NCBI RefSeq assembly: GCF_017498085.1
Contig: NZ_JAGBKM010000020.1
Coordinates: 29,338-63,807 of the forward strand
Source of the DNA: Psychrobacter coccoides
GTDB lineage: Bacteria; Pseudomonadota; Gammaproteobacteria; Pseudomonadales; Moraxellaceae
Direction of reading: 5' to 3'
DNA: 34,470 bases
In this document: piece by piece, positions 1-7,928 of the stretch
Layout: the number at the start of each line of letters is the position of its first letter
How positions within the stretch are numbered: position 1 is the stretch's first letter
Program-made: the position numbers and the translations under genes
The notes under the pieces: model-generated
What the model was told of the DNA's origin: nothing
Databases searched by the model: none
What the model saw: only the letters and a program-made list of their open reading frames with translations

Positions 1-120
1 TTCTATTTGTGTCTTCATAACCTCAAATATATCATCTTGCTTCGGCTGTCACTCTCCTTTTATTTCCTCAGCATACTTTCTGATACACCACCAAATTATC
101 AAATGACGTCCTAGCGCTTA
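1..120. other. Left edge, no complete gene
   Basis: No complete reading frame is visible. On the minus strand an ATG at 18 opens a frame (M-K-T-Q-I-E) that runs off the window, and a GAGG lies only 3 bases upstream of it. A better purine-rich stretch (AAGGAGAG, about 52-60) lies too far from that ATG. A gene starting here is possible but unproven. Confidence 0.25.
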
Positions 121-1740
121 TTAGTTAGCATTAGGATCTAACTCAGTGCCTTGCGTTGGATCATCACTGTCTGGTAGCAGGTCATCATTGTTATCGTCTA
201 ATGGGTTTAGATCCGGGTCGATTGGTTCATTAGTAATGACGCTATCGTCTGCATCTACCACGATACCTTCATCACTCATCGTGGTTTCGTCATATACTGT
301 AAACTCAATACGGCGATTTCTGAAACGGCCCTGCTCTGTTGAGTTGTCTGCAATTGGCTCCGACTCACCCATGCCTTTGGTCGTCAGCTTGCTGGCATCG
401 ACACCTTGAGATACTAGGTACTCTTTGACTGATTCAGCACGCTCACGTGATAGAGTCATGTTATATTCGTCAGAAGCTTGTGAATCAGTATGACCGATGA
501 TCATCAGCTCCATATCAGGTACTTCTTGCAAGATAGTCGCTGCACGATCAAGAAACGGCTTGTTCACTTCCGGTATAAAGGCTTTATCAAGCTCAAAGTT
601 GATAACTTGTAAGCTAAGGGCACGAGCCACATCACGAGGATCAGGGTTTTCACCCAGCTTATCTACTGCTGCCTCTGCCGCTACTAGACTGTCGTCGATT
701 TCACCTTGTAGATCAAGAGGTCCCTCAGCCACTACGGTCATAGCTGGTGCAGCGGCTTGTAAATCGCTGACTAACTTATCTAGCAAGGACTCATCGGCGC
801 TGTTAACGACGATCTCGTCGCCTTTGATGACCATGCTGGCGTTTGGCACGCTTTTAAAAATCGGTAAGATAGTCGCAAGCTGGGCGCTGGCTGGCATATC
901 AGTAGCAAAGCTATTATCAACGTCAGCACGGCACTTACTGGCTTCATCACCAAATGTGTTGTTCATGGCGTTCATCACTGTCGTCTGTAGTGTGTCGTCA
1001 CCGACATTCATGCGACAGGCATACAAGCTGTTTGCTTCACCAGTAGCGAGACGTAGCGACGCCGGCTCGACATCAGTCGCTGCCATGACTTGGTCTTCCG
1101 TAGCGGCCGCTTCTTGCTGCTCGGTCGCAACAGGTGCACCGACGGGCTCAGGGTTTTCTTGACAACCACGTAATAATGCCCAAGCCAGTGCTGCCAGTAT
1201 AATAAGGCCAATGATAGGCAACAGTGCTTTCATAAAGCTGCCTTTTTCTTCTTCTGTACGCTGTAACGGTGCGGTACTGACAGTATCGGAAATACGCTCG
1301 CCAGCGGGCGCAGCGGCAAGCATGCTGGCGGGAACTACAGTGCCAGCCCAGGCGGGTATATGGTGTTGATAATTTTCACGATTATCATTCAAAAACTGCG
1401 GCACAGGCGTGGTTCCGGCTAAGCTTTTGATTTCATGAAATGCTAAGGGTGCTGCCATAGCAACCAAGCCACGAGAGGCGTCTGCATCGACATTATGCGC
1501 ACCTGCAAGCTCACGTGATATTAGGTCTCGATTGGCGCCATCCATCCAGACCCGCTCATAAAACCCTTGATCATCACGAGCGATGTTTTCATTAGAAAAA
1601 CGGCTGTACGTTTCGTTATCTGCAAGTCGTGCAGCAAAAATAGCATAAAACTGTTCTAGTAGACTTTTCTTTGCAGGCGCACGATCATCACCAAGTACTG
1701 CTGGGGTAACCGTGCGTGTTAAATGACCTATAATATCCAT
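121..1740 (-). CDS. OmpA-family protein with single TM helix and C-terminal peptidoglycan-binding domain
   Basis: Predicted envelope protein of 539 residues that should tie the inner membrane to peptidoglycan. Seen in order: a helical N-terminal domain (about 1-140, with SLLEQFYAIFAARL near 26-39), a short linker, one transmembrane helix (about 172-191), a BON/secretin-like alpha-beta region (about 230-360), and an OmpA C-terminal domain (about 375-485). The OmpA domain carries GHTDS at about 416-420, LSRERA and FRNRRIEF, matching the Asp and Arg that bind diaminopimelate in the family. An acidic Asp/Asn-rich tail ends the protein. The ATG at 1740 is preferred over an upstream in-frame TTG at 1761, because GGAGGAGA lies just before 1740 and would be inside the longer frame. 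The next gene upstream (2171-3784) is a paralogue. The OmpA domain is certain; the cellular role is inferred. Confidence 0.85.
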   Translation of the reverse strand: MDIIGHLTRTVTPAVLGDDRAPAKKSLLEQFYAIFAARLADNETYSRFSNENIARDDQGFYERVWMDGANRDLISRELAGAHNVDADASRGLVAMAAPLAFHEIKSLAGTTPVPQFLNDNRENYQHHIPAWAGTVVPASMLAAAPAGERISDTVSTAPLQRTEEEKGSFMKALLPIIGLIILAALAWALLRGCQENPEPVGAPVATEQQEAAATEDQVMAATDVEPASLRLATGEANSLYACRMNVGDDTLQTTVMNAMNNTFGDEASKCRADVDNSFATDMPASAQLATILPIFKSVPNASMVIKGDEIVVNSADESLLDKLVSDLQAAAPAMTVVAEGPLDLQGEIDDSLVAAEAAVDKLGENPDPRDVARALSLQVINFELDKAFIPEVNKPFLDRAATILQEVPDMELMIIGHTDSQASDEYNMTLSRERAESVKEYLVSQGVDASKLTTKGMGESEPIADNSTEQGRFRNRRIEFTVYDETTMSDEGIVVDADDSVITNEPIDPDLNPLDDNNDDLLPDSDDPTQGTELDPNAN

Positions 1741-2170
1741 AATATAATCTCCTCCACTCAAATGTCAGTACTGGTAGATAACCTCAATATAAAGACTCAA
1801 AATCTATCAAGCATCATTAGTACAATAGAAATACGGCACTCGATACTTATTTATTAAGATGGGTATTTGTTAAGACTGGCATCTTGGTTAAATAATTTAT
1901 TAAATAAAATGAGTGCCTTTATCAAAGTAAGTCTCTATATATAAGTATCTATATAAAGTAAGTCTCTATATTTATCTGTATTTACTGTCGTTATTATAGG
2001 AGCGATAGCAAAGGCAGTACAATCAAGCGGCTGTTGTGCAAATGATACAGTAAGTAATGTTTCAGTTGTAACACGTAACAAGCGTAGCGTTAGGCAACTA
2101 TAAGAAGCGGCTAAATGACACAGCTGGCGCAGACCCAAGTTATCTACAAGCTATCCGGCAGCACGCTACC
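1741..2170. other. Intergenic region between the two OmpA-like paralogues
   Basis: About 430 AT-rich bases without a convincing gene. It must hold the promoter of the OmpA-family gene at 121-1740 if that gene is not cotranscribed with its paralogue. The recognisable structure is a 17-bp direct repeat (listed separately). No strong terminator hairpin is seen after the paralogue stop at 2171. Confidence 0.5.
1924..1971. repeat. Short direct repeat, two 17-bp copies
   Basis: AAAGTAAGTCTCTATAT occurs at 1924-1940 and again, identical, at 1955-1971, with a 31-bp period. The bases between are a run of TATATA-like sequence. It looks like a local slippage duplication in an AT-rich spacer. Confidence 0.75.
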
Positions 2171-3784
2171 TTACTCGTTGGGTACGATATCTTCATCTAC
2201 CGGGCGCTCATTGCGCAGCTGCTCAGCGACGATAGTTGTACGAGCAAGCGCATCAACTTCTGCTGCCGATATAGGACCTGCTGGTACAGGGGGCTGAGTA
2301 TCATGAATATCATCATCATAGTTTGGTGCTGCTAAGGCAGGATCATCGATGTCGTCGTCTAGTGCTTGATAGGCTTGGCTGTTGTTTTCTTGCGTATCAG
2401 ATGTCGGCTCGTTATTAGCGTCAGTCATCATTGCTGCTGTATTGAACTCATCATCCAGATCAGGTAAGGCAGACCCTTCGTTGTTATTGTCGGTCACTAG
2501 GTCATTGTTTTCGGTGAGTGGCAAAGGCGCTGCTGCGGTAATCGTCACCTGAGGAATCAGCGAGCGCATATCAGTGACCAAACTTTGTAGCAGCTCAGCG
2601 TCGGGGGCTTCGAGATTAATGGTGTCATCTTGCAGCTGTAGGCGTGCAAAAGGCACTGAGCGCAGCAGAGTAAAGAGATCAGGTAGCGTCTTGGTATCAA
2701 TACCGGAGAAACGGGTAGCGACACCTTGTTTTACGGTTAATTCACAGGCGTTTGATTGCTCAGCAAAGCTTACTTCTAAAGCTTGTTTTAGCATGTTTTG
2801 CAACGTCACATTACCAACCACAGCCGTACAATGATACAAACTGCCCGTGTTATCAACGGCCACTACCAGCTCAGTAGGCGCAACCGTCTGCTGTACAGGC
2901 TCTGCGGTTGCGGTCACTGTCGTAGCGGCATGCTCCATAGCGACAGGCGGCTCTGCTGGGCTACTGGCATTTGGTTGCAGCACTAGTAGCCACACCATAC
3001 CAATAGCACCCAATAAACCAATCAACAACAGGCCGATAATAATATAGTTGTTTCGTTGCTGGCGAGCGCCGTGCTGATGAGCACTGGTGTCTGTCGGCGT
3101 ATGTGGCTCACGATACTCTGCTGGATTGACATGAGCGACATCGATACTGTCTTTACTCGTTAAGTCTGACGAGGGCGCTGGCTGCCCTGTGGGTGACATG
3201 CTTTCTGGGGGATTATCTGGCACGTCATTTATGGCTGGATCTGAAGCGGTTAAATCCACTGTATCGGTAGTCGCTTGCCTCGTACGGTCATAGGCTGTGC
3301 TTTCATCACTATTTATGATCGTCTGACTTGGTGTACTAGAGGTCTCTGAGGCAGGCTCCACAAGCACTGTCTCAGCCCATACAGGTAGATACTGACGGAT
3401 GCTTGCCTGCTGCGTCTGCAAAAATGCCGGCAGAAACTGCCCCTGCGCTTGGTTTTTAAGCACTTGATAGGTCAACTGTGAGGCATTAACTAATAACTGC
3501 TCAGTGGTCGCCGCAGTCACATGATGGGTTGCGGACAGCTCATCAATCAAGCGCTGACGCTGCGCTGGCGACTGCCAAACCTGCTCAAATAGGACAGCGT
3601 TTGTATTAGATGTGGCCGATATATCTTGATGGCTACGCAGCAGCTGTGAATACACCATTGGCTGTGCCAAGCGCATGATGAATATGGCATAAAACTGCTC
3701 CAATAAGCTGGTCTGCGCCACATTTGTATCATCATCTGCTACTGCTTTGGTGACGGTTTGTTCAAGTTGATTAATGAGCGTCAT
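2171..3784 (-). CDS. OmpA-like paralogue lacking the OmpA domain, single TM helix
   Basis: Protein of 537 residues, clearly paralogous to the product of 121-1740. The shared parts are the N-terminal helical domain (SLLEQFYAIFIMRLA at about 26-40), a transmembrane helix (about 247-269) and the following region starting SLYHC versus SLYAC, with matching LLRSVP/IFKSVP and LVTDMRSLIP/LVSDLQAAAP segments. The linker before the helix is about 70 residues longer and rich in Ser, Thr, Asp and Pro. After the BON-like region there is no OmpA domain; an Asp/Asn/Glu-rich tail of about 120 residues takes its place. So it should sit in the inner membrane without binding peptidoglycan by this route. Start ATG at 3784 aligns with its paralogue; no strong ribosome-binding site is visible. 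Function unknown. Confidence 0.75.
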   Translation of the reverse strand: MTLINQLEQTVTKAVADDDTNVAQTSLLEQFYAIFIMRLAQPMVYSQLLRSHQDISATSNTNAVLFEQVWQSPAQRQRLIDELSATHHVTAATTEQLLVNASQLTYQVLKNQAQGQFLPAFLQTQQASIRQYLPVWAETVLVEPASETSSTPSQTIINSDESTAYDRTRQATTDTVDLTASDPAINDVPDNPPESMSPTGQPAPSSDLTSKDSIDVAHVNPAEYREPHTPTDTSAHQHGARQQRNNYIIIGLLLIGLLGAIGMVWLLVLQPNASSPAEPPVAMEHAATTVTATAEPVQQTVAPTELVVAVDNTGSLYHCTAVVGNVTLQNMLKQALEVSFAEQSNACELTVKQGVATRFSGIDTKTLPDLFTLLRSVPFARLQLQDDTINLEAPDAELLQSLVTDMRSLIPQVTITAAAPLPLTENNDLVTDNNNEGSALPDLDDEFNTAAMMTDANNEPTSDTQENNSQAYQALDDDIDDPALAAPNYDDDIHDTQPPVPAGPISAAEVDALARTTIVAEQLRNERPVDEDIVPNE

Positions 3785-4083
3785 AAACTTTGTCTTTATG
3801 TTTGAGTTGAGTGGTTATTTTAGAGGTGCAAGGTCTGTTTAATAGCATAACAGGTATAATGTGTATGCATATGTAAGCTGCGCTATGATTCAATTGTAAT
3901 TGTCTTCTAAAGAAATTACGATGAGCTTATCTTGTTTAAATAGCTTGTAGGTATAAGATACCTGGTTTGTTTCAGCATTTAGTGGCTGTAAATGAGCTAA
4001 ATGCTGTCTATAATTACTGAGTATATGAACCAGAACCACACCTATATCGCTTCGCAACACCAGCGCAGCCTAAGGAATCCTCA
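3785..4083. other. Divergent intergenic region with promoter for the rhomboid gene
   Basis: About 300 bases separating the minus-strand OmpA-like paralogue from the plus-strand rhomboid gene. It contains a palindrome and a consensus -10 box, listed separately. The rest is AT-rich with no coding signal. Confidence 0.6.
3973..4014 (+). promoter_or_regulatory. Palindrome next to a consensus -10 box upstream of rhomboid gene
   Basis: CAGCATTTAG (3973-3982) and CTAAATGCTG (3997-4006) are perfect 10-bp inverted arms 14 bases apart. TATAAT follows at 4009-4014, 70 bases before the TTG start. The arms cover where the -35 element would be; the best hexamer there is weak. The layout fits an operator for a DNA-binding protein, or a hairpin. 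Inference from position only. Confidence 0.45.
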
Positions 4084-4692
4084 TTGTTTAACCACACTAC
4101 CCTTATCATTATTGTCACGGTTATTGTTAGCTTATTGGCATGGCAAAATAAAGCGCTGTTCAATCGGCTGATCTTCTATCCACCGGCAGTGAGTCAAGGC
4201 CAATGGTACCGTTTTGTCAGTCATGGTTTTATCCATGCTGATAGTATGCATCTGTTATTTAACATGTTTACGCTATACTTTTTTGGTCGGGCCATTGAAG
4301 GTCTGTACCAGCCTTTTCTGGGTGGTTATGGGTTTGTGGTATTTTATTTGTTGGCCATTATCGTGGCGATGATACCAAGCTACCTCAAAAATAAGAACAG
4401 TGCCAGTTATTTAAGCCTAGGGGCCTCAGGCGGAGTATCAGCGGTGTTGTTTGCTTTTATACTGCTGGCGCCTTGGGAGACACTTTATTTATTCGCTGTC
4501 ATTCCCATTCCTGCGATCGTGTTTGCCATTGCTTATGTGGCCTATAGTATTTATGCTGATAAGCGTGGTGGCTCCAATATCAACCATATGGCTCATATGT
4601 GGGGCGGTGCGTTTGGGGTGATAGCGACGGTCGCTCTGGAGCCTAGAGTGTTGCCACACTTTATTAATGCGCTGTTTTCACCAGTACTTTAG
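4084..4692 (+). CDS. Rhomboid-family intramembrane serine protease
   Basis: 202-residue polytopic membrane protein with about six hydrophobic segments, the minimal bacterial rhomboid size. Rhomboids cleave transmembrane substrates inside the membrane with a Ser-His dyad. Seen: the HLLFN motif (His56, Asn60, oxyanion-hole positions), the catalytic GASGG at 113-117 (Ser115), and HMWGGAFG with His171 as the likely general base. The start is TTG at 4084, with AAGGA at 4072-4076 seven bases upstream; no ATG lies between that site and the first membrane segment. The metallophosphoesterase gene follows 56 bases downstream and may be cotranscribed. Substrate unknown. All catalytic residues are present, so it should be active. 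Confidence 0.9.
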   Translation: MFNHTTLIIIVTVIVSLLAWQNKALFNRLIFYPPAVSQGQWYRFVSHGFIHADSMHLLFNMFTLYFFGRAIEGLYQPFLGGYGFVVFYLLAIIVAMIPSYLKNKNSASYLSLGASGGVSAVLFAFILLAPWETLYLFAVIPIPAIVFAIAYVAYSIYADKRGGSNINHMAHMWGGAFGVIATVALEPRVLPHFINALFSPVL

Positions 4693-4748
4693 GATATAGA
4701 CTCATTTGAACTGGTTTTTTATTACACTTTAGATTTTGATAACGACTT

Positions 4749-5717
4749 ATGATTATAGATATTATTGGTGATGTTCATGGTTATGCAGATAAGCTGATCG
4801 GCTTACTCGAGCAGTTGGGTTATGTGCATAACGGCGAGCATTACGTACCACCTGAGGGTCATCGAGCGCTGTTTATCGGCGACCTAATTGACCGAGGCAC
4901 ACAGCAAATCAAGACCCTTGAGATCGTCTTTGCCATGCTAGATGCGGATGTCGCTGATGCTGTGATGGGCAACCACGAATATAATGCCATAGCGTATGCG
5001 ACACCAGATCCTAACAAGCCAGGGCAATATCTACGTTCACATGACGAAACCCATACCCGTCAGCACGAAACCTTTTTGGCAGAAGTGCCTTTCGGTTCAA
5101 CACTGCATCAATATTGGATCCAACGTTTTTATGAGATTCCCTTGTGGATTGAGACCGATGAGGCTTGTTTTGTCCATGCTTGCTGGGATGTAGACAGTAT
5201 GGCGCTACTAAAACCAATGCTCACCGCTGACAACTGTTTGACCCCTCACGCTCTTGAAGTAACTTCCAGAGAGTTCACACCGCCCTTTGACGCTCTAGAG
5301 CGAGTGCTAAAAGGCGTAGAGACGCCACTGCCTGAAGGCGTGGTGATGGTCGACAAACAAGGCACGGTACGCAAACGGGTACGAGTGCGTTGGTGGCTCA
5401 GTGACCTCAACGAGCGCACCCTGCTGGAGGTGGCCCGTGCACCGTCATCAGCGTTAGCACAGATTCCAATAGATGCCTTGGCAAAAAACATCGACTTTAC
5501 CCTAAAGACACACAAGCCTATATTTGTCGGTCATTATTGGCTTTTAGGCGAGCCTCAGCCATTGAGCCCACAAGTCATCTGTACCGACTACTCGGCAGCG
5601 ATGGATAGTGGCTATCTGACGTGTTATCAATTTGATACCAGCAGACCACTACCCCTAACAGCCGAGCGTTTTGTTCAGTATCGCCACGATGAGGTGTCAG
5701 ACTCAGCCGAGCAATAA
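4749..5717 (+). CDS. Metallophosphoesterase (calcineurin-like phosphatase)
   Basis: 322-residue cytoplasmic enzyme with the three N-terminal metal-binding motifs of the calcineurin-like superfamily: GDVHG (7-11), GDLIDRG (44-50) and GNHE (74-77). Downstream His residues in FVHACWD and FVGHYW probably complete the di-metal centre. The pattern resembles the PrpE / PP2A-like group, which hydrolyses dinucleoside polyphosphates or phosphoproteins, but the substrate cannot be read from sequence. It follows the rhomboid gene by 56 bases. Start ATG at 4749 places GDVHG at the expected distance from the N-terminus. The ribosome-binding site is weak. Confidence 0.85.
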   Translation: MIIDIIGDVHGYADKLIGLLEQLGYVHNGEHYVPPEGHRALFIGDLIDRGTQQIKTLEIVFAMLDADVADAVMGNHEYNAIAYATPDPNKPGQYLRSHDETHTRQHETFLAEVPFGSTLHQYWIQRFYEIPLWIETDEACFVHACWDVDSMALLKPMLTADNCLTPHALEVTSREFTPPFDALERVLKGVETPLPEGVVMVDKQGTVRKRVRVRWWLSDLNERTLLEVARAPSSALAQIPIDALAKNIDFTLKTHKPIFVGHYWLLGEPQPLSPQVICTDYSAAMDSGYLTCYQFDTSRPLPLTAERFVQYRHDEVSDSAEQ

Positions 5718-5727
5718 AGGAGATAAA

Positions 5728-5763
5728 ATGGTCAAAATCATTGTCGCCATTATGGTTTTGTGA
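5728..5763 (+). CDS. Possible 11-codon mini-ORF (MVKIIVAIMVL)
   Basis: Ten bases after the metallophosphoesterase stop there is a very good ribosome-binding site (AAGGAGA, about 5717-5723), a five-base spacer, ATG at 5728 and an 11-codon hydrophobic frame ending in TGA. It may be a translated micro-peptide on the upstream transcript, the remnant of a longer gene, or chance. The predicted purE promoter starts after it, so it is unlikely to be a purE leader peptide. Confidence 0.25.
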   Translation: MVKIIVAIMVL

Positions 5764-5781
5764 TTAAAAAGCAATATTGGC

Positions 5782-5811
5782 TTTACGAAGACAGCAAAAT
5801 TTTTGTATGAT
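5782..5811 (+). promoter_or_regulatory. Predicted purE promoter
   Basis: TTTACG (5782-5787) and TATGAT (5806-5811) are separated by 18 bases, matching the sigma-70 consensus at 4/6 and 5/6 positions. Transcription would begin near 5818, just before the purE ribosome-binding site GAGGA (5821-5825). Such a short leader would need a second, upstream promoter if longer regulation exists. No clear PurR-type palindrome was recognised. Confidence 0.4.
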
Positions 5812-5834
5812 GGTCTTTTTGAGGATATTGCATC

Positions 5835-6383
5835 ATGAGTACCCCATCGGCGACGACACCACCTAAACCCATCTTCTCTCCTGCCGGACAACCAAAAGTT
5901 GGTATCATTATGGGATCACAGTCTGACTGGGCAACCATGAGTGCAGCAGCCCAGCTCCTCGCAGACTTTGATATTGCCTTTGATTGTGAAGTGGTCTCAG
6001 CACACCGAACTCCTGACAGATTATTTGAGTATGCAAAAAACGCCAAGGATAACGGCTTGCAGGTCATCATCGCTGGGGCTGGCGGCGCAGCACACTTGCC
6101 TGGTATGTGTGCTAGCCAAACGCCGCTGCCCGTCTTTGGTGTCCCCGTAAAGTCATCAATGCTTAGCGGTTGGGATAGCCTACTGTCTATCGTACAGATG
6201 CCCAAAGGAGTGGCTGTTGGGACATTAGCGATAGGTACCGCTGGCGCTTATAACGCAGCCCTATTGGCGATTCAGGTACTGGCCTTGCACGATGACGCTA
6301 TCGCAACTAAGCTCGACACCATGCGTCAAACACAAACGGACACCATCCTTGCCAGCCCAACGCCTGGCATTATCAACAGCTAG
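5835..6383 (+). CDS. purE: N5-carboxyaminoimidazole ribonucleotide mutase
   Basis: Class I PurE of 182 residues, acting in the cytoplasm in de novo purine synthesis: it converts N5-CAIR, made by PurK, into CAIR. Seen: the phosphate-binding [10 protein letters not shown] segment, the catalytic SAHRTPDR segment with its conserved His, [14 protein letters not shown], and the [15 protein letters not shown] stretch, all in the usual order. The family is usually about 160-170 residues; the extra length is an 18-residue N-terminal Pro/Ser-rich lead and a short C-terminal tail. Start ATG 5835 follows GAGGA with a nine-base spacer. It is separated from purK by a strong hairpin terminator, so the two may be expressed separately. 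Confidence 0.96.
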   Translation: MSTPSATTPPKPIFSPAGQPKVGIIMGSQSDWATMSAAAQLLADFDIAFDCEVVSAHRTPDRLFEYAKNAKDNGLQVIIAGAGGAAHLPGMCASQTPLPVFGVPVKSSMLSGWDSLLSIVQMPKGVAVGTLAIGTAGAYNAALLAIQVLALHDDAIATKLDTMRQTQTDTILASPTPGIINS

Positions 6384-6432
6384 CCTTGTTATTCTATATT
6401 TATTTCATTATAGGTTTTAATAAAGACAAAAT

Positions 6433-6456
6433 AAGGTGCATACGTTGCACCTTTTC
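6433..6456 (+). terminator. Rho-independent terminator after purE
   Basis: AAGGTGCA, loop TACGT, TGCACCTT and a short T run followed by CC form a perfect 8-bp stem about 50 bases after the purE stop. The hairpin is symmetrical enough to be partly bidirectional, but no minus-strand gene ends here. Confidence 0.75.
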
Positions 6457-6509
6457 CTATTTTTAATACGATCATTCTCATCCATTTTTAAGTTAAAAGA
6501 GTGCTTATC

Positions 6510-7928
6510 ATGACCACAGCCAATGCTTATCCTGTTACTCAAACCATTCGTACCATCGGTATTTTAGGTGGTGGTCAGCTTGGTATGATGCTTGCCCAAG
6601 CTGCTCTACCGCTCGGCTATCAGTGTGTGTTTTTAGAAGACAATCCTGATTGCCCAGCCAGTCTGTACGGACAAGTATATCCTAGTGCCCAATTAGATGA
6701 GTTCATCGCTACTGCTGACGTCTTTACGCTAGAGTTTGAAAACACCCCGACAGCGACTGTCGAGCAGCTGGCTCGCTTGTCAAAAGCAGGCAACAAACAA
6801 GGGATGTTTCCACCACCGATTGCGCTCGATATCGCCCAAGATCGCTTAAAAGAAAAGCAGATGTTTAATGATTTAGATATCGCCACTGTGCCCTATAGAG
6901 CAGTGAGTTCTGAAGCTGAACTGCAACACGCTTGTGCTGAGTTGGGGCTACCCATCGTATTAAAGACCAGCCGTGGCGGCTATGACGGCAAAGGTCAATA
7001 CGTCATCAAAACAGACAGTGAGATTAAAATCGCTTGGCGGGAGCTCAAAGACGCTGTCAGCGGTAAAGGCAGCCTCACACCAACCCCTGCACCGCTTATC
7101 GCTGAAGGGTTTATTCGTTTTAGTCGTGAAGTCTCTATCATCGCCGCACGTGTCCAAGACGGCAGTGTTCGGTGTTATGACTTGGTCGAAAACCATCATC
7201 ACCATGGCATATTAGCCAAGACCCAAGCGCCAGCTGTGGGCACCAGCCATCTCTTTAATCAAGCCAAAGAAGCCATCACCACTATCATGAACCACTTAAA
7301 CTATGTGGGAGTGATGGCACTTGAGCTTTTCGTGACTAAAGACGAGCGTGGTCATGACTATCTGCTTGCCAACGAGATTGCCCCTCGTGTCCATAATTCA
7401 GGACACTGGAGTATAGAAGGGGCGATTACCAGCCAATTTGAAAACCATATTCGGGCGGTGGTGGGCTTGCCTTTAGGCGATACTGACAATATCCATCCAG
7501 CGATTATGGTCAACGTACTGGGAGAGTATCCTGACATCAGCACCGTTTTAGCGATCGATGGCGTACACTATCATAGCTACCATAAGGCTGAGCGTGAAGC
7601 GCGTAAAATTGCGCACATCACCTTGATGCCCAATGACGTGAGCGACTTAGAGCCTTCAATGGCCAAGCTGATCGCTGTCCTACCCAATAAGGTCGGCTTA
7701 GACAAAGAGTATGCGCCTATCGTAAGTCAAGAAAATCTAGAGCAGGCAAATGAGGAAGCCACAGAAGATGCAGCACCGTCTGAGCATACAGCCAAAACCA
7801 GTGCGACAGAGGCCAAATCAAAGCAGAAGTCAGATAGCCCTGCGCAGGACCAGTCAGACCATAAAGACAGTCCCTTAGCAAATGAGGCCTCCGACAAGCC
7901 ACTAAAGACCACACAGGCCAAAAAATAA
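6510..7928 (+). CDS. purK: N5-carboxyaminoimidazole ribonucleotide synthase
   Basis: ATP-grasp enzyme of 472 residues that carboxylates AIR to N5-CAIR using ATP and bicarbonate, feeding PurE. Seen: N-terminal nucleotide-fold GILGGGQLGMML, the ATP-grasp core with LKTSRGGYDGKGQY, the EGFIRFSREVSIIAAR segment, and the active-site stretch NEIAPRVHNSGHWSIEGA. After about residue 410 the enzyme fold ends and a roughly 60-residue polar tail rich in Ala, Glu, Ser, Asp and Lys follows; most PurK proteins lack this. A GTG at 6501 is in frame, but the ATG at 6510 has the better-placed purine run just before it. The stop codon TAA overlaps the ATG of the next gene by one base, indicating translational coupling. 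Confidence 0.95.
   Translation: MTTANAYPVTQTIRTIGILGGGQLGMMLAQAALPLGYQCVFLEDNPDCPASLYGQVYPSAQLDEFIATADVFTLEFENTPTATVEQLARLSKAGNKQGMFPPPIALDIAQDRLKEKQMFNDLDIATVPYRAVSSEAELQHACAELGLPIVLKTSRGGYDGKGQYVIKTDSEIKIAWRELKDAVSGKGSLTPTPAPLIAEGFIRFSREVSIIAARVQDGSVRCYDLVENHHHHGILAKTQAPAVGTSHLFNQAKEAITTIMNHLNYVGVMALELFVTKDERGHDYLLANEIAPRVHNSGHWSIEGAITSQFENHIRAVVGLPLGDTDNIHPAIMVNVLGEYPDISTVLAIDGVHYHSYHKAEREARKIAHITLMPNDVSDLEPSMAKLIAVLPNKVGLDKEYAPIVSQENLEQANEEATEDAAPSEHTAKTSATEAKSKQKSDSPAQDQSDHKDSPLANEASDKPLKTTQAKK

Noticed and set aside
1741..1761. Longer N-terminus for the OmpA-family gene
   Set aside because: It would start at TTG and include the ribosome-binding site in the coding sequence; ATG 1740 also aligns with the paralogue.
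2089..2095. GTTAGGC as an integron attC core site
   Set aside because: No matching RYYYAAC partner core at the right distance and no integrase or cassette array.
5246..5515. 89-codon minus-strand frame inside the metallophosphoesterase gene
   Set aside because: Shadow of a well-supported gene; no start signal or family likeness.
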